A DNA stretch of 64,000 nt from Eurosta solidaginis (taxonomy: Eukaryota > Arthropoda > Insecta > Diptera > Tephritidae), in NCBI RefSeq assembly GCF_040869045.1, contig NC_090319.1, positions 66,250,779-66,314,778 on the forward strand. Reading direction: 5' to 3'. Shown one piece after another: positions 53,813 through 64,000 of this stretch. The first letter of the stretch is position 1; every line of letters begins with the position of its first letter. A model generated the notes under the pieces. The model worked only from the letters and a program-made list of their open reading frames with translations, had not been told where the DNA came from and made no database searches. A program made the translations under genes and the position numbers.

Positions 53813-53859
53813 TATAAACATCGAATTTGCATTTTTGCAATTCAGTCCTCGCAGGTGAG
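53813..53859 (+). promoter_or_regulatory. Core promoter and splice donor in the LTR-like insertion
   Basis: TATAAA at 53813-53818. The initiator TCAGTC is at 53842-53847, 31 bases from the first T of the TATA box to the A of the initiator. A consensus 5' splice site CAG|GTGAGC follows at 53852-53859. Spacing and order fit an active fly LTR promoter producing a spliced leader. Confidence 0.6.
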
Positions 53860-53923
53860 CCAGCGGGAGTGGTTGTCTTTTTAAAGACAAAATAACTACT
53901 TCAGCTAACTAGCTGAATGGAAG

Positions 53924-54390
53924 GGGCGCTGTCATGGCGCGGGTCATCCTCCACCAGGGCTGGACGACGCGAGTGGTGTCTTCGGACTACTTTTCCCTCC
54001 GTCGCCCACTTTGGTGCTTGAGCGGCCCGCTGCCTCAATGACCAAATACCCCCTTCCCCCTCAGCTCGGGCTGCGTGGCAGGGGCGCCGTCATGGCGCCG
54101 GTCACCCTCCACCAGGGCTAAACGACGCGAGTGGTGTCTTCGGACTACTTTTCCCTCCGTCGCCCACTTTGGTGCTTGAGCGGCCCGCCGCCTCAATGAC
54201 CCAAAGCACCCCCCCCCCCTCAGCTCTGGTTTAATAGGCTGGCCGGAGCGGTGGGACCACTCCCACTAGTTAGCTAGGGAGAAGAGGGTGCGGCCGTGGC
54301 GCGAGTCACCCCTTGCTGCACCAGGACGACGAGAGTGGTGTCTTCGGGCTACTTTTCCCTCCGTCGCCCTGGTCCGGTAAGGAATGACCC
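53924..54390 (+). repeat. Three direct repeats in the LTR-like insertion
   Basis: The segment GGCGC(x)GTCATGGCGC...ACGACGCGAGTGGTGTCTTC with TTTTCCCTCCGTCGCCCAC recurs from about 53928, 54082 and 54285 (the last more diverged). Confidence 0.8.
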
Positions 54391-54789
54391 GCTGCCCGAA
54401 CGACCGCACGACCCCTCTCCATATCTCTGGTTTCAGCCGTGAGCCGATGCGTGCGCACTGCTGTGCCGTTAAGGTGCACTTCCCCTCCGCCCACGGGTCG
54501 ACCCACGGTGCCTCGGCTGGTACAACTCCGCCCCCCTTACGCACCTTCTACTAGTGTGCAAGTAGGGAGGCGGGGGTATCCAGCGATGAAACCAGCACTA
54601 ACGAGTCCTCGCAGTCTCTTCCCCAGGTGACCGACCGTCCTACTATCGACTCTGCCGAAGACTGCCGACCAATCCGATACCGTCAACCGACCCCGCCCGG
54701 AACGAGCCGCCGCTGTCCAGCAAACACCATCGCTAGCCTACTTCTCCTCTCTTCCCGGCCCTGGTACGCGCTCCGTAGCCCACCGCCGC

Positions 54790-55400
54790 TGCCGTCGCAT
54801 CGTCGCCCCTCTGGTGCCGCCGCTGCTTCCATCCCGCCGGTGCTATGCCGACCGTTGGCCGTCCGCCATACTACTGCCGTAGCCCACCGCCGCTGCCGTC
54901 GCATCGTCGCCCCTCTGGTGCCGCCGCTGCTTCCATCCCGCCGGTGCTACGCCGACCGTTGGCCGTCCGCCATACTACTGCCGTGCCCATCGCGCCTTGC
55001 TGGTGCCGCCGCTGCCCCACTAACCGTCGGCCGTTCGCTATCCTACCGCCGTTAAGCCGCTGCATCCGTCACGCCGCTGCTACGACGACCGCTGGCCGTT
55101 TGCCATCCTACCGCCGTTCAGCCGCTGCATCCGTCACGCCGCTACTACGATGACCGTTGGCCGTCTGCCATCCTACCGCCATTCAGCCGCTGCATCCGTC
55201 ACGCCGCTGCTACGACGACCGTTGGCTGTCTGCCATCCTACAGCCGCTAAGCCGCTGCGTCCGTCCCGCTGCTGCTACGTCCACCGTTGGTCGTTCGCCG
55301 CCATACCGCCGTTAAGCTGCTGCATCCGTCACACCGCTGCCACGACGACCGTTGGCCGCTTGCCATCCTACCGCCGTTAAGCCGCTGCTTCTATCCCGCC
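54790..55400 (+). repeat. GC-rich minisatellite, 65-bp and longer units
   Basis: Two ~115-bp units (CCGTCGCATCGTCGCCCCTC..., near 54790 and 54895) are followed by 65-bp units around TGCCATCCTACCGCCGTT (55101, 55166, 55231, about 55297 and onward). Because 65 is not a multiple of three, the open frames here are by chance. Confidence 0.8.
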
Positions 55401-55981
55401 GCTTCTTCCGTACCGCCGTACGAGTCCGTCCGTTACCCGACCGTTCAACCGCCCTACCGAACCCCCTCTACTCCACCGACCGTTAGCCGCCGCCACGCCC
55501 CCTCGCCATCTTGCGACGGAAAGCTGCTGCCCGCCTAATATCGCCGTGTGTGCGTGTGTTCGTAAGACATAAATATTGTGTATTTATTCAGTAGGGGTTT
55601 GTGGGACCTCTACTCGACTCTGGATTGACTGAGCGTTACCCCAGCCTTAGACAAAACCCACCTCATAGTTGCAAGTTGGCTACTTTTTTATGTCACATGG
55701 CGCCAGTGTCGCTCAATCTGCCGTCCTCCATAAAAATACGTGTAATCTACTCATAATGCATAAGATTGAGTTAAACGCATCTTTATGAAAAACTGCTTAT
55801 GTGACGGGGTGTTTAGTAGATAGTTCTCCTAGTTATGTATTTAGTTGAGTGTATTCATATTAAATGTAGGAATGATGTAAACACCTTAAAGATATATTTA
55901 CACAAGAATTCTGTTATACAGCAGTTCAGGCATGCAAACATATTTATGCCATATGGCGTCGCAGAGTCAAAGTTTACTAGT

Positions 55982-56279
55982 TGTAGTGGTGGTAGCGCGC
56001 TCCTCCTACCACACCGAAGATAATGGGTTCAATGCCAGGGCAAAGCAACATGAAAACATCTGGAAAAAGTGTTTTCAATTAGAAACAAATGTGTTTCCGA
56101 GCGGGGTCTCCGTGAAAACTAATCTGCCTTGCATATGCTGTTCGAAGTCGGTGTAAATCATGTAGCTTCCGTCCCGTCAATTTGTATAAAAAAATTAAAA
56201 GTAGAACGACCCAAATAGGAAGAGCAGCTCGGCCCAAAATCTCTTCGGAGGTTAGCGCGCCTTGTGTTTATTTATTTTA
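55982..56279 (+). mobile_element. Decayed tRNA-derived SINE (block copy 2)
   Basis: Counterpart of 1073-1370, with the same internal deletion. Same age and insertion event. Confidence 0.8.
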
Positions 56280-56837
56280 TGTGCCTTTTGTGATATGGCT
56301 TATCACATCAAATGATACCGACAAATTAATTATTGAGCTAAAGTGTCAAGACTAAAAAAATAAATAGTCTATTGAGCAAACGAGCTGTAAACGTCTTAAT
56401 TTCGTACTTTATTCAGCGTTTAACTGACTAAGGCATGATGTTGGTTTGTGCTAGACAGAGGGTATTGCCAGACGGTGCAATATCTGTAGTTTACTAGCTG
56501 AATCGGTACTTAATGTAGTGTTAGCTATCAAATTTCAATCTGGAACTAACTCTGTTATTTTTTGTTATTTTTTTTTAATAAAAATTTTGTTTCATAAGTT
56601 TATTTTTTATACTTATATGTTTGACTCTGAGTAGTTCATTTAGTTTAGACATTTTTTTCTTTTCAATTTTATTTACATATTTTTCATAAATTTCTTTATG
56701 TCTTCGTTTCGTTTTAGTTTTTAATTGGTTTTTTAGTTTAAGTTTTTCTGTTTTTAAACGGTTTTATATTTAGCTTGAAACTTGGAACATAGACGATGAC
56801 AATGCAATAATGAGAAAAAAACTCCAATAGGTGGCGC
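56280..56837. other. No gene recognised; T-rich
   Basis: Counterpart of 1371-1957. Confidence 0.5.
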
Positions 56838-57190
56838 ATGGATCGAAATATTTTTAAAAATCGCACTTGTGGTCCGATTTGGCTCATATTTGGAACACAT
56901 GATACATACATGAATAGAAAGCTAACTATGAAAAAATATCCGCTAGGTGGCGCAAGGATCGAAATATTCAAAAAAATCGTCTTTGTGGTCCGATTTGGCT
57001 CATATTTGGAACACATAATACTTACAAGAATAGAAAGCGACCTATGAAAAAATCGCCGCTAGGTGGCGCAAGGATCGAGATATTCACAAAAATCGTATTT
57101 GTGCTCCGATTCGGTCCATATTAGGAACACATAATATACATGAATAGAAAGCGACCTATGATGTCCGATTTGGCTCATATTTGGAACAAA
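56838..57190. repeat. Tandem repeat array, ~116-bp unit, about 4 copies
   Basis: Shorter counterpart of 1958-2540; TTTGGCTCATA anchors near 56878, 56996 and 57168, with a diverged unit near 57105. Confidence 0.8.
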
Positions 57191-57386
57191 TATTACATAC
57201 AGTCCGGTAGAAATGACATCAAAATATATTAGAGTTGGAGGAGGGACAAGCATACGTGGCGCAGAGTCGAGTAAAGTCTTTAGAAGCATATGTATTGAGG
57301 ACTTTGATTGTAACAAATTCTCAGGAAAGAGTCCTTGTAATAATGAGTCTAACTAAATAGAATGAGAAATAATAGGCAATTAAATA

Positions 57387-57483
57387 AAAGCGTTGGACGC
57401 GTCAAATTTCTATTGACCAACTGAACTTTAATAAGGTTATGCTACGCCTCGTATTTTTAGAAATTTCACGCGCCCAATGCTTT
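57387..57483. repeat. Short inverted repeat (block copy 2)
   Basis: Counterpart of 2731-2827, one more mismatch in the right arm (CCCAATGCTTT). Confidence 0.55.
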
Positions 57484-57521
57484 CTCATCAACGCCCTAGA
57501 TTGATGCGCAGTGTGATAACT

Positions 57522-57883
57522 GCGGCCACCGTGGTGTGATGGTAGCGTGCTCCGCCTATCACGCCGTATGCCCTGGGTTCAACTCCCGGGCAAAGCAACA
57601 TCAAAAATTTTAGAAATAAGATTTTTCAATTAGAAGAAAATTTTTCTAAGCGGGGTCGCCCCTCGGCAGTGTCTGGCAAGCGCTCCGATTGTATTTCTGC
57701 CATGAAAAGCTCTCAGTGAAAACTCATCTGCCTTGCAGATGCCGTTCGGAGTCGGCATAAAACATGTAGGTCCCGTCCGGCTAATTTGTAGGGAAAAATC
57801 AAGAGGAGCACGACGCAAATTGGAAGAGAAGCTCGGCCTTAGATCTCTTCGGAGGTTATCGCGCCTTACATTTATTTATTTTA
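57522..57883 (+). mobile_element. tRNA-derived SINE, well preserved
   Basis: The tRNA-like head has an A-box TGGTGTGATGGTAGCGTG (about 57532-57549) and a B-box GGTTCAACTCC (57576-57586), the internal pol III promoter. The T-arm CTGGGTTCAACTCCCGGG pairs well. A 280-bp body follows (GCGGGGTCGCCCCTCGG, CGGAGTCGGCATAAAACATG, CTCTTCGGAGG) and a TTTATTTATTTTA tail. Specific to block copy 2; copy 1 has a different ~60-bp sequence there, so insertion came with a small rearrangement. It would need LINE enzymes in trans. Confidence 0.85.
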
Positions 57884-58854
57884 AGTATTGTTTTCAATAA
57901 AACCGTTTAACTCAAAAACAATTTTTTTATTACTTTATTTTTTTTCGCTTAAAATTTTCTTACGATAAATTTTTTTTTTTTTTGTTTTGTTCTTTCTCAA
58001 TTTGCGTAACCTTTTTTTTTTGTTTAGTTTTATTTTTTTTTCGCATTTTTTGTTGTATTATTTTTTAACTTTTTTATTTCATTATTTTGCAGTTCTTGAC
58101 TGTTTAAAATTCCTTATTACGTTATTTTTTTCGCAAATGTGATTTTTTTGGATTAAGATACATTTGTCTTAATTTTTTATTTCATATTTTATTACTTTTC
58201 ATTTATATTTTTGTTTTGTTTTCATAAACTTATTTCTTTGTATTCACGTATTTTTGTAAGTTGGCGCCAAAACTTTTCAATACAAAGTTGATTTATTGTT
58301 TAAATTTTTTTATTAATATTTAATTTAATTTGCATGGTTTTTTTTAATAAGTTTTTAAAAATTTGTTGTGTTTATTTTAAATACTTTTTTTAATTTAATT
58401 TTTATATTGTTTTATTTTTTTAATTAAAAAAAGTTTAATCGTGATTTAGTTTTTTTTTCCATTTTTATATTTTTTACTTTTTAATTTTTATAATTTTTTT
58501 TTTTTGTATTTTTTACAACTTTTTATTTTTTTATTCATTTATTTTTTATTAACTGTCTATAAATTTTTACTTTTTTTATTTATTTATTTTTTATTTTGTG
58601 CTCCTTTTTAGTTTTTACGTTATTTTGTAACATTTCTTTGTTTACTTTTTACTGTATATTTAATTTTTTCTTTATCCTCACTTTAGTTATCAAGTAATTT
58701 AGCCAAGAAAACCTCTCTCTAAGGTAATTTCAAATTATTGTTTTTCCGATCGCGGGATCGAATGTGAAAATTGTACTTGTTTAATGGCAATGCTGCCATA
58801 GTGTCACATTTTATTGACACTTTTTCCCCGTGCTCTGGGATGCATTAACAATTT
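57884..58854. other. No gene recognised; T-rich tract and junction
   Basis: T-rich sequence equal to 2912-3387 joined directly to that of 6249-6618, that is, the site without the copy-1 Helitron-like insertion (junction near 58388). At about 58757-58766 the sequence skips from GGGATCGAAT to TGTGAAAATT, the deletion relative to 6620-6912. Confidence 0.7.
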
Positions 58855-58965
58855 TTTCTTTCTTCTATTCTAATTTAATAATTTTTTCAATTAAGAAAAA
58901 ATGTATCATAACAATAATAATGATAAAATAATTATCGTTAGGCCTTGAGCTCGATTCGAACACGC
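58855..58965. repeat. Remaining right arm of the inverted repeat
   Basis: Matches 7018-7121; its partner arm is deleted in this copy. Confidence 0.7.
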
Positions 58966-59571
58966 GATCTTACAAATCAGTAGGCCGGTATAACAACAAA
59001 AATTATTATTTTTCCTTTGCGGGTTTTCACCGTATTTATATAAAAATTTCGTACGAAAGCAACGCTGGTAAAATTTTACAGAGTAAAATTTTCTTAATCA
59101 ATTTAAGACCCGGACTATCTCTAAAACGGCATTCTACTGGAACCATCCAAGAAGTGGTAAACATAAAAACATTGGCGGCAGAGCTATGGGTATCAAATGA
59201 AAGGTGTTAATGAGTATTTTTAAAGGGAGTGGGCCATAGTTCTATAGGTCGATGCCTTTTCGAGATATCGCCATAAAGGTGGACCAGAGGTGACTCTAGA
59301 ATTTGTTTGTACGATATGGGTATCAAAATAAAGGTATTAATGAGGGTTTTAAAAGGGAGTGGCCCTCAGTTGTATATTTGAAGGCCTTTTCGAGATATCG
59401 ACCAAAATGTGTCTGGTACCGCTAATTTATTTATGTATGCAATACTTCGAACAGTATTCCTGCCAAGATTCCAAGGGCTTTTGATTTCGTCCTGCAAAAC
59501 TTTTTCATTTTTTTCTACTTAATATGGTAGGTGTCACACCCATTTTACAGAGTTATTCCTACACTCACAGA

Positions 59572-60535
59572 AAAAATCGTTCTAAAACAAACGAAACAAG
59601 TTCAAAATTAAGAACATTAGTTGACAAAAGTCTGTTAAGTACGTTTTTTCTTAACTTGTGACCGATGGGCTTGTTTTAAGAACAGTTTTTCCAAGCACAC
59701 CGTTCGTATTTTATGACCACTTTGGTATTGATGTGTGAACCTTCTGTGCTCATTTCAAGCACTACTTGGGCTTGATTTAGGATTTTTCGTTCTCACGCTT
59801 CGAGAACGATTTGGGGCCGATTTAACATTTTTCGGTCTCAATTTAAGAACGGTTCGTGCTTGACCTTTGGTGGGAGGGAAAGTATTTTTTTAAATATATT
59901 TATTTAATTTTTATTAATAATATTTTTGTCATAAATAAAGAATATTTACAACAAAAAAATGTTTATTAAAATTCAAAAGTTTAAGAAAAAATGCATAATA
60001 AGCATTTTCTAATACATTTCTCTTATTGAGAAATTATTCCTATTTAAAAATGTAATCTGCACATATACTTAAAACATTTCATAACAAGTTTGAGAATTAC
60101 CTGTGGATATGTGAATGGAACTGAACGAAAAATAAGTGTTAAAAAAATAGAACAAAAAAAAATTGTTTTAAAAAATTCAAAGTTTGGCGGTGATCGAACT
60201 CGCGCAACACGATCGCAAGCGCAACATCATAGCCGCTGGGCCACTACAACTGCTTGATAGCTGGTGCCAAATGGTGAATTTAACATTGTAGTGCACACGA
60301 ATTGTACCGTTTTTTTTTCTTGGGCTTGATTTAAGAACATCGTTCTCTTTAATAGAACATTTGTTCATATTTTAAGACCGGCCGTTCTTTTTTCAAGAAA
60401 ATGGTGTCAGTTCAGAACAAGGTTGTTGTTTTAAGAACAGGTCGTTCGTTTTTCAAGAACAAAAAAGTAAGAACATGAAAAGCTTGAGTTGAGTCCGGTG
60501 GTGCTGGATTTTAGAACGGCGTTTTTCTCTGAGTG
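59572..60535. mobile_element. Non-autonomous TIR DNA transposon
   Basis: Terminal inverted repeats CACTCACAGAAAAA (left) and CACTCAGAGAAAAA (right, reverse complement), each followed within a few bases by CGTTCTAAAA. A TA dinucleotide flanks each end (59570-59571 and 60536-60537), and block copy 1 shows the empty site CCTACAGTTAT. The interior is rich in short dispersed inverted motifs (TTAAGAACG and its complement) and has a tRNA-like stretch (60180-60255). There is no transposase frame. TA duplication suggests a Tc1/mariner-type enzyme, but TACA as a 4-bp duplication cannot be excluded. Confidence 0.75.
60180..60262 (-). ncRNA. tRNA-like remnant inside the TIR element
   Basis: On the minus strand, A-box-like TGGCCCAGCGG and B-box-like GAGTTCGATCACC are spaced about 40 bases apart. 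Flanks do not form a clear acceptor stem. Likely a captured or ancestral tRNA fragment rather than a gene. Confidence 0.35.
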
Positions 60536-61684
60536 TACAGTTATATTTTGCGTCAACAAACCAATCCAATTACCATGTTTCATCTCTTTTTTCATATTTG
60601 ATATAGAATTATGGCATTTGTTTCATTTTTCGTAATTTTCGATATCGAAAAAGTGGGCGTGGTCATAGTCGGATTTCGCCCATTTTTAATACCAAGATAA
60701 AGTGAGTTCAGATAAGAACGAGAACTAAGTTTAGTAAAGATATATTGATTTTTGCTGAAGTTATCGTGTTATGGGCCGATCGGAAGGACAGACGGTCGAC
60801 TGTGTATAAAAACTGAGCGTGCCTTCAACTTATTTCGCCCATTTTCACAGCAAACATTCATCGTCATAGAATCTATGCCCCTACCAAATTTCACAAGGAT
60901 TGGCTAATTTTTGTTCGACTTATGGCATTAAAAGTATTCTAGACAAATTAAATGAAAAAGGGCAGAGCCACTTTCATTTTGAAATTTTCTTTCATTTTTG
61001 TTTTTTGTTGCACCATATCATTACTGGAGTTGAATGTTGACATAATTTACTTATATACTGTAAAGATATTAAATTTTTTGTCATAATTTGACATAAAAAA
61101 TTTTTTTTTAAAAGGTGGGCGTGTTCGTCATTCAATTTTGCTAATTTTTATTTAGCACACATATAGGAATAGGGGTAACGTTCTTGCCAAATTTCATCAT
61201 GATATCTTCAACGCCTGCCAAATTACGGCTTGCAAAACTTTCAAATTACCTTCTTTCAAAAGTGGGCGGTGCTACGCCAATTGTCCAAAATTTTACTAGT
61301 TTTCTATTCTACTTCATAACGTCAACCCACCTACCAAGTTTCATCGCTTTATCCGTCTTTGGTAATGAATTATCGCACTTTTTGATTTTTTCGAAATTTT
61401 AGATATCGAAAAAGTGGGCGTCGTTATAGTCCGATTTCGTTCATTTTAGACAGCGATCTGAGATGAGTGCCCAGGCACCAACATACCAAATTTCATCAAG
61501 ACACCTCAAAATTTACTCAAGTTATCGTGTTTACGGACGCACGGACGGACATGGCTAAATAAATTTCTTTTTTCGCCCAGTTTATTTTGATATAGAGAAG
61601 TCGATATCTATCTCGATTAGTTTATGCCGTTACGGATTACCGTTATGCGAACGAGGTTAATATACTCTGTGAGCTCTGCTCAGT

Positions 61685-62223
61685 TGAGTATAAAAATATC
61701 GAGGGTTGGGCTAGCTGTCATTAAATACGTTTTCGTTTTTTGATTGTGCATATGGCTTGGGTCAGCTTAAGTTTAAGCTGCTTTTTAAAAAAACAAGTGT
61801 AATAAATTTAATTAATCCGTATTAAATTAGCATTACATATTGTGCAATTTAGTACGGTCTCGTTTTTTGATTGGGCTGGAAAGCTTGGGCTAGCTTAAGA
61901 GACCTTCAATATACAAATTGTAAACCATGGGAACAACTCATTTCACAAAATTTTACATGGATAATAAGCGAAAACTTTACCTTCTAGATTTCAAGAATTT
62001 GACAATAAAAATACTTCTAAATTTAAGTTAAAGCTACAAAAACTAAATCTTATTATTTAAATCACTCTGCCCGTTATAGCCATGAAATATTTGAGTGAAA
62101 TACCGTTGAAAAATTTTAACCCTTTTATGGATAAGCCCCTATATTCATAAAAAATATAACAGGTTTAAAGAGCATTTACAACAGTGACAAGGGATGACGG
62201 AAAATCGTTCCAATATACAGCAT
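61685..62223. other. No gene recognised
   Basis: Counterpart of 8875-9402, nearly identical. Confidence 0.4.
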
Positions 62224-62737
62224 TTCAACCCTTAGACTAGCGTTGCGGTCTGGCAGACCATTTTCAAAAATTTTAATAAAAATTTTTGGGTTCCCAACAT
62301 TTTTCGACAAACTGCCTTATGACTTTATAAAGCACCATGAGGAGTTTCTATTCCAGTATAGGACAATATCGTTTGTCTCATTTTTTGTATAAAAAACATC
62401 GTTTTGTGTTATATATGGGTTTTCCAGGTTGTGGTCTGTCAGACCACAGCGCAGAAGCTGTACCTACCTTATAAATATTGGTTATAAATGACACAACCAG
62501 CTGAATGCAAAATCAAATTAGTTATTTCCTTTCAGTCAAATAGTAAGTTTTGCATAAAAAAATTTGAGCGCTCGAAAATGAACTTTACGACTGAATTCTA
62601 TAATTCAGTCTCATCTCAAGTCTCTAAATTTGAGATTTTCTTTTAGAGAAAATTTTTGTGACTTGGGATGATTTCGGTATTCAGTAAACGAAAGTCATGT
62701 ATGCAGTATGTTGCATTTTGTCAACATAACGTTGGGT

Positions 62738-62824
62738 GGTATTGTGGCTGAGCTTGTGAAGACGCCGCTCACAATTTTGTATAGAAAATCCCAAAGTGTG
62801 TAGGTTCGAATCTCAGCGGCGCCA
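62738..62824 (+). ncRNA. tRNA-like segment inside piggyBac element (copy 2)
   Basis: Same as 9917-10003; one change in the D-arm region (GCTTGTGAA for GCTTGCGAA). B-box GGTTCGAATCT intact. Confidence 0.4.
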
Positions 62825-63042
62825 CATATGATTTCGATTCGATGTTCTTTTTTAAGTATTTTCTGTTTTTAAATTTTTTCTATGCTTATTTTAATTTGAG
62901 GAATAAAACAACATATTTAAAGCTTTTTTCGCAAATATTTTTCATACTTTTTCTGAAATTTTCATGTTTGTGATCTGCCCCGGCCAAGCTCATAAATTAG
63001 TGATTGCTTTTGTGAGGCTGGAGACGCGAGACAGCTTATAGA

Positions 63043-64000
63043 ATGGCAAATTGTCTCAGAAGTGATTTTCACCTCAAATATTCTCTAATAGTGACTAGAG
63101 ACGGCTTACTGAATTCAGCTGTTAGTGAAAAGGAAAAGGATAAAATGTTAAAAGAATGTCGCCGTAATACCCGATACGGCAATCTTACTGACAGCGCACA
63201 AGAGGAATATAACGTCAGAATAGTATCTCTATTTGCTTTGGGTGAAGAAGATAGCGAAGAAGAACCATTTGCAGGAGGTGAAGAACTTGACCCTGATTTT
63301 GTGCCTATTGGTATGGCTTCGGATGCTTCAGATATTGAAGAAAATGCCATAATCGAGGATTGTGTTGAAGAAAGTAATGACGACGATGAAGAGGAAGATG
63401 TAATTTCACCACCGGGAACTGAGATGTCGAGTGCAACGAGTGGTCATTATTTTCTTGTAAAAGATGGGAAGGTTTGGGGCACTACTCCACCCGCCAGAAC
63501 GGGTTGTAAAACAGCACATAACTGTATAGTAGTTGCTATACCAGGGCCATCAATATCCATCTTTCCCAACCCTATTTCGATTTTCAATCAATTTATAACT
63601 CGTGAAATTGTTGATATAGTTGTTCGGGAAACGAATCGAAAGGCTAAAGCAGTTATTGAGAAGTGGAATTCAGCTAATCCGAATAAGACTCAAAATTGGG
63701 AACCATTTTCTGAAGTGGAATGTTATGCTTTCAATAGTTTGGTATTGTTTTGCGGCACTTTCATGCTACGTCACAGCCGCTTAAAGCGCTTTGGGCACCA
63801 TATAATCATCAAATTTACAAAGCAACTACATATGTCATTTAATCGTTTTCAAGATATTTTACGATTCATTCGATTTGACAATGCAAATATGAGGACTATA
63901 CGACTATAAGCTAGTAAAACTGCTCCAATAGATGATACGTGGATTATGTTACATGCTAACTTAGAGCGTGCTTATGTCCCAAATGCGCAGATAACGTTTG
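63043..64000 (+). pseudogene. piggyBac-like transposase (family 1, copy 2), broken and partial
   Basis: The frame opens at ATG 63043 and matches the copy at 10222, with a two-residue insertion (a second Glu-Lys near residue 31) and a few substitutions. It stops at TAA 63907-63909 after 288 residues, where copy 1 has TAC; that is 57 codons before the TAG that ends the copy-1 frame. Coding sequence continues in frame beyond the stop to the window end (NLERAYVPN). The two copies therefore carry different first stops. Confidence 0.85.

Larger units (their letters stand above)
53580..55666 (+). mobile_element. Solo-LTR-like insertion (2.1 kb)
   Basis: Absent from block copy 1. Flanked by AGTTG at 53575-53579 and 55667-55671, with the single AGTTG of the empty site at 758-762. 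Starts with the palindrome TGTAACGTAGCGTTACA. It contains a well-formed promoter and splice donor but no protein domain. Contents in order: two ~102-bp repeats (53627-53796), promoter, three ~155-200-bp repeats, a GC-rich CCG-type minisatellite, and an AT-rich end. A single LTR left by recombination between two LTRs is the simplest reading; a non-coding LTR-like element of another kind remains possible. Confidence 0.6.
59190..61684 (-). mobile_element. Helitron-like element, 3'-truncated, split by a TIR element
   Basis: Counterpart of 7340-8874, with the same truncation. Interrupted at 59572-60535. The TATACTCAACTGAGCAGAGC end is near 61665-61684. Confidence 0.75.
52824..64000 (+). repeat. 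Large duplicated block, copy 2
   Basis: Counterpart of 1-11173. Copy-specific features: LTR-like insertion 53580-55666, SINE 57522-57883, TIR element 59572-60535, fewer tandem units at 56838, no Helitron-like insertion near 58388, and deletion of the left inverted-repeat arm near 58757. It runs out of the window inside the piggyBac-like element. Confidence 0.9.
62224..64000 (+). mobile_element. piggyBac-like element, family 1 (copy 2, cut by window end)
   Basis: The left target TTAA has mutated to TTCAA, followed by CCCTTAGACTAGCG. Palindromes TGGTCTGxCAGACCA lie near 62248 and 62431. Counterpart of 9403-11173 and so part of the same duplication rather than an independent insertion. Confidence 0.88.

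Noticed and set aside
54627..55538. Pro/Arg/Ala-rich frames at 54627-55538
   Set aside because: They cross a 65-bp GC-rich minisatellite in several frames at once, so openness is due to low AT content, not coding.
57522..57600. Functional tRNA gene at the SINE head
   Set aside because: The body and T-rich tail and the older copies at 1073 and 55982 show it is a SINE.
1..64000. Bacterial-type defence, operon or phage system
   Set aside because: Everything recognisable is eukaryotic: LTR and non-LTR retrotransposons, piggyBac, SINEs and an S1 protease homologue with a fly-type promoter.

Overview
This window looks like a repeat-dense, gene-poor stretch of a higher-fly (brachyceran dipteran) genome. 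A true fruit fly (Tephritidae) is my best guess, because the families present (TATACTCAG-ended Helitron-like elements with 130-bp tandem units, several piggyBac-like families, a tRNA-derived SINE, BEL/Pao, Gypsy and Jockey-group LINEs) fit such genomes. The base content is AT-rich, and no bacterial-style operons, replication origins or CRISPR arrays are seen. The species is an inference from repeat character, not from a host marker gene.

Layout. Positions 1-11173 and 52824-64000 are two copies of one block at least 11.2 kb long, in the same orientation and about 52.8 kb apart. Each copy carries insertions or deletions the other lacks. Copy 1 has an extra Helitron-like element (3388-6248). Copy 2 has an LTR-like insertion (53580-55666), a SINE (57522-57883), a TIR element (59572-60535) and a roughly 290-bp deletion. 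Both end in the same piggyBac-like element, which in copy 2 runs off the window. Between the copies lie: a second piggyBac-like element (12272-14651), a decayed Jockey-group LINE (14920-18240), the one convincing host gene (19133-19867, minus strand, a secreted and catalytically dead serine protease homologue) with its promoter region repeated three times, a truncated Gypsy element (20713-23288), a LINE tail (24693-25090), a possible small host exon (25222-25389) and a third piggyBac-like family (26743-28518).

Nesting dominates the second half. A small LTR element (28579-37394, target duplication CAGAC) has been split by a complete BEL/Pao retrotransposon (30050-36600, target duplication ACCAT, 605-bp LTRs that look identical, one 1770-residue uninterrupted gag-pol frame). 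A Helitron-like element (38023-50889) has been split by a LINE fragment and by a 10.4-kb three-LTR tandem Gypsy composite (40115-50478, target duplication ATAT). Further right is a 1.4-kb palindromic foldback element (51710-53126), whose right arm overlaps the start of duplicated block copy 2.

How the parts act together: almost all coding capacity belongs to mobile elements. Only the BEL/Pao element looks capable of making all its proteins. The three piggyBac families, the LINEs and the Gypsy elements are broken by stops, frameshifts or deletions. The short elements (SINE, Helitron-like, TIR element, foldback) would depend on enzymes supplied from elsewhere. I found no convincing undescribed multi-gene system. 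The most interesting structures are the three-LTR composite, the very long LTRs with internal promoters and minisatellites, the promoter triplication beside the pseudo-protease, and the two block copies with different insertions.
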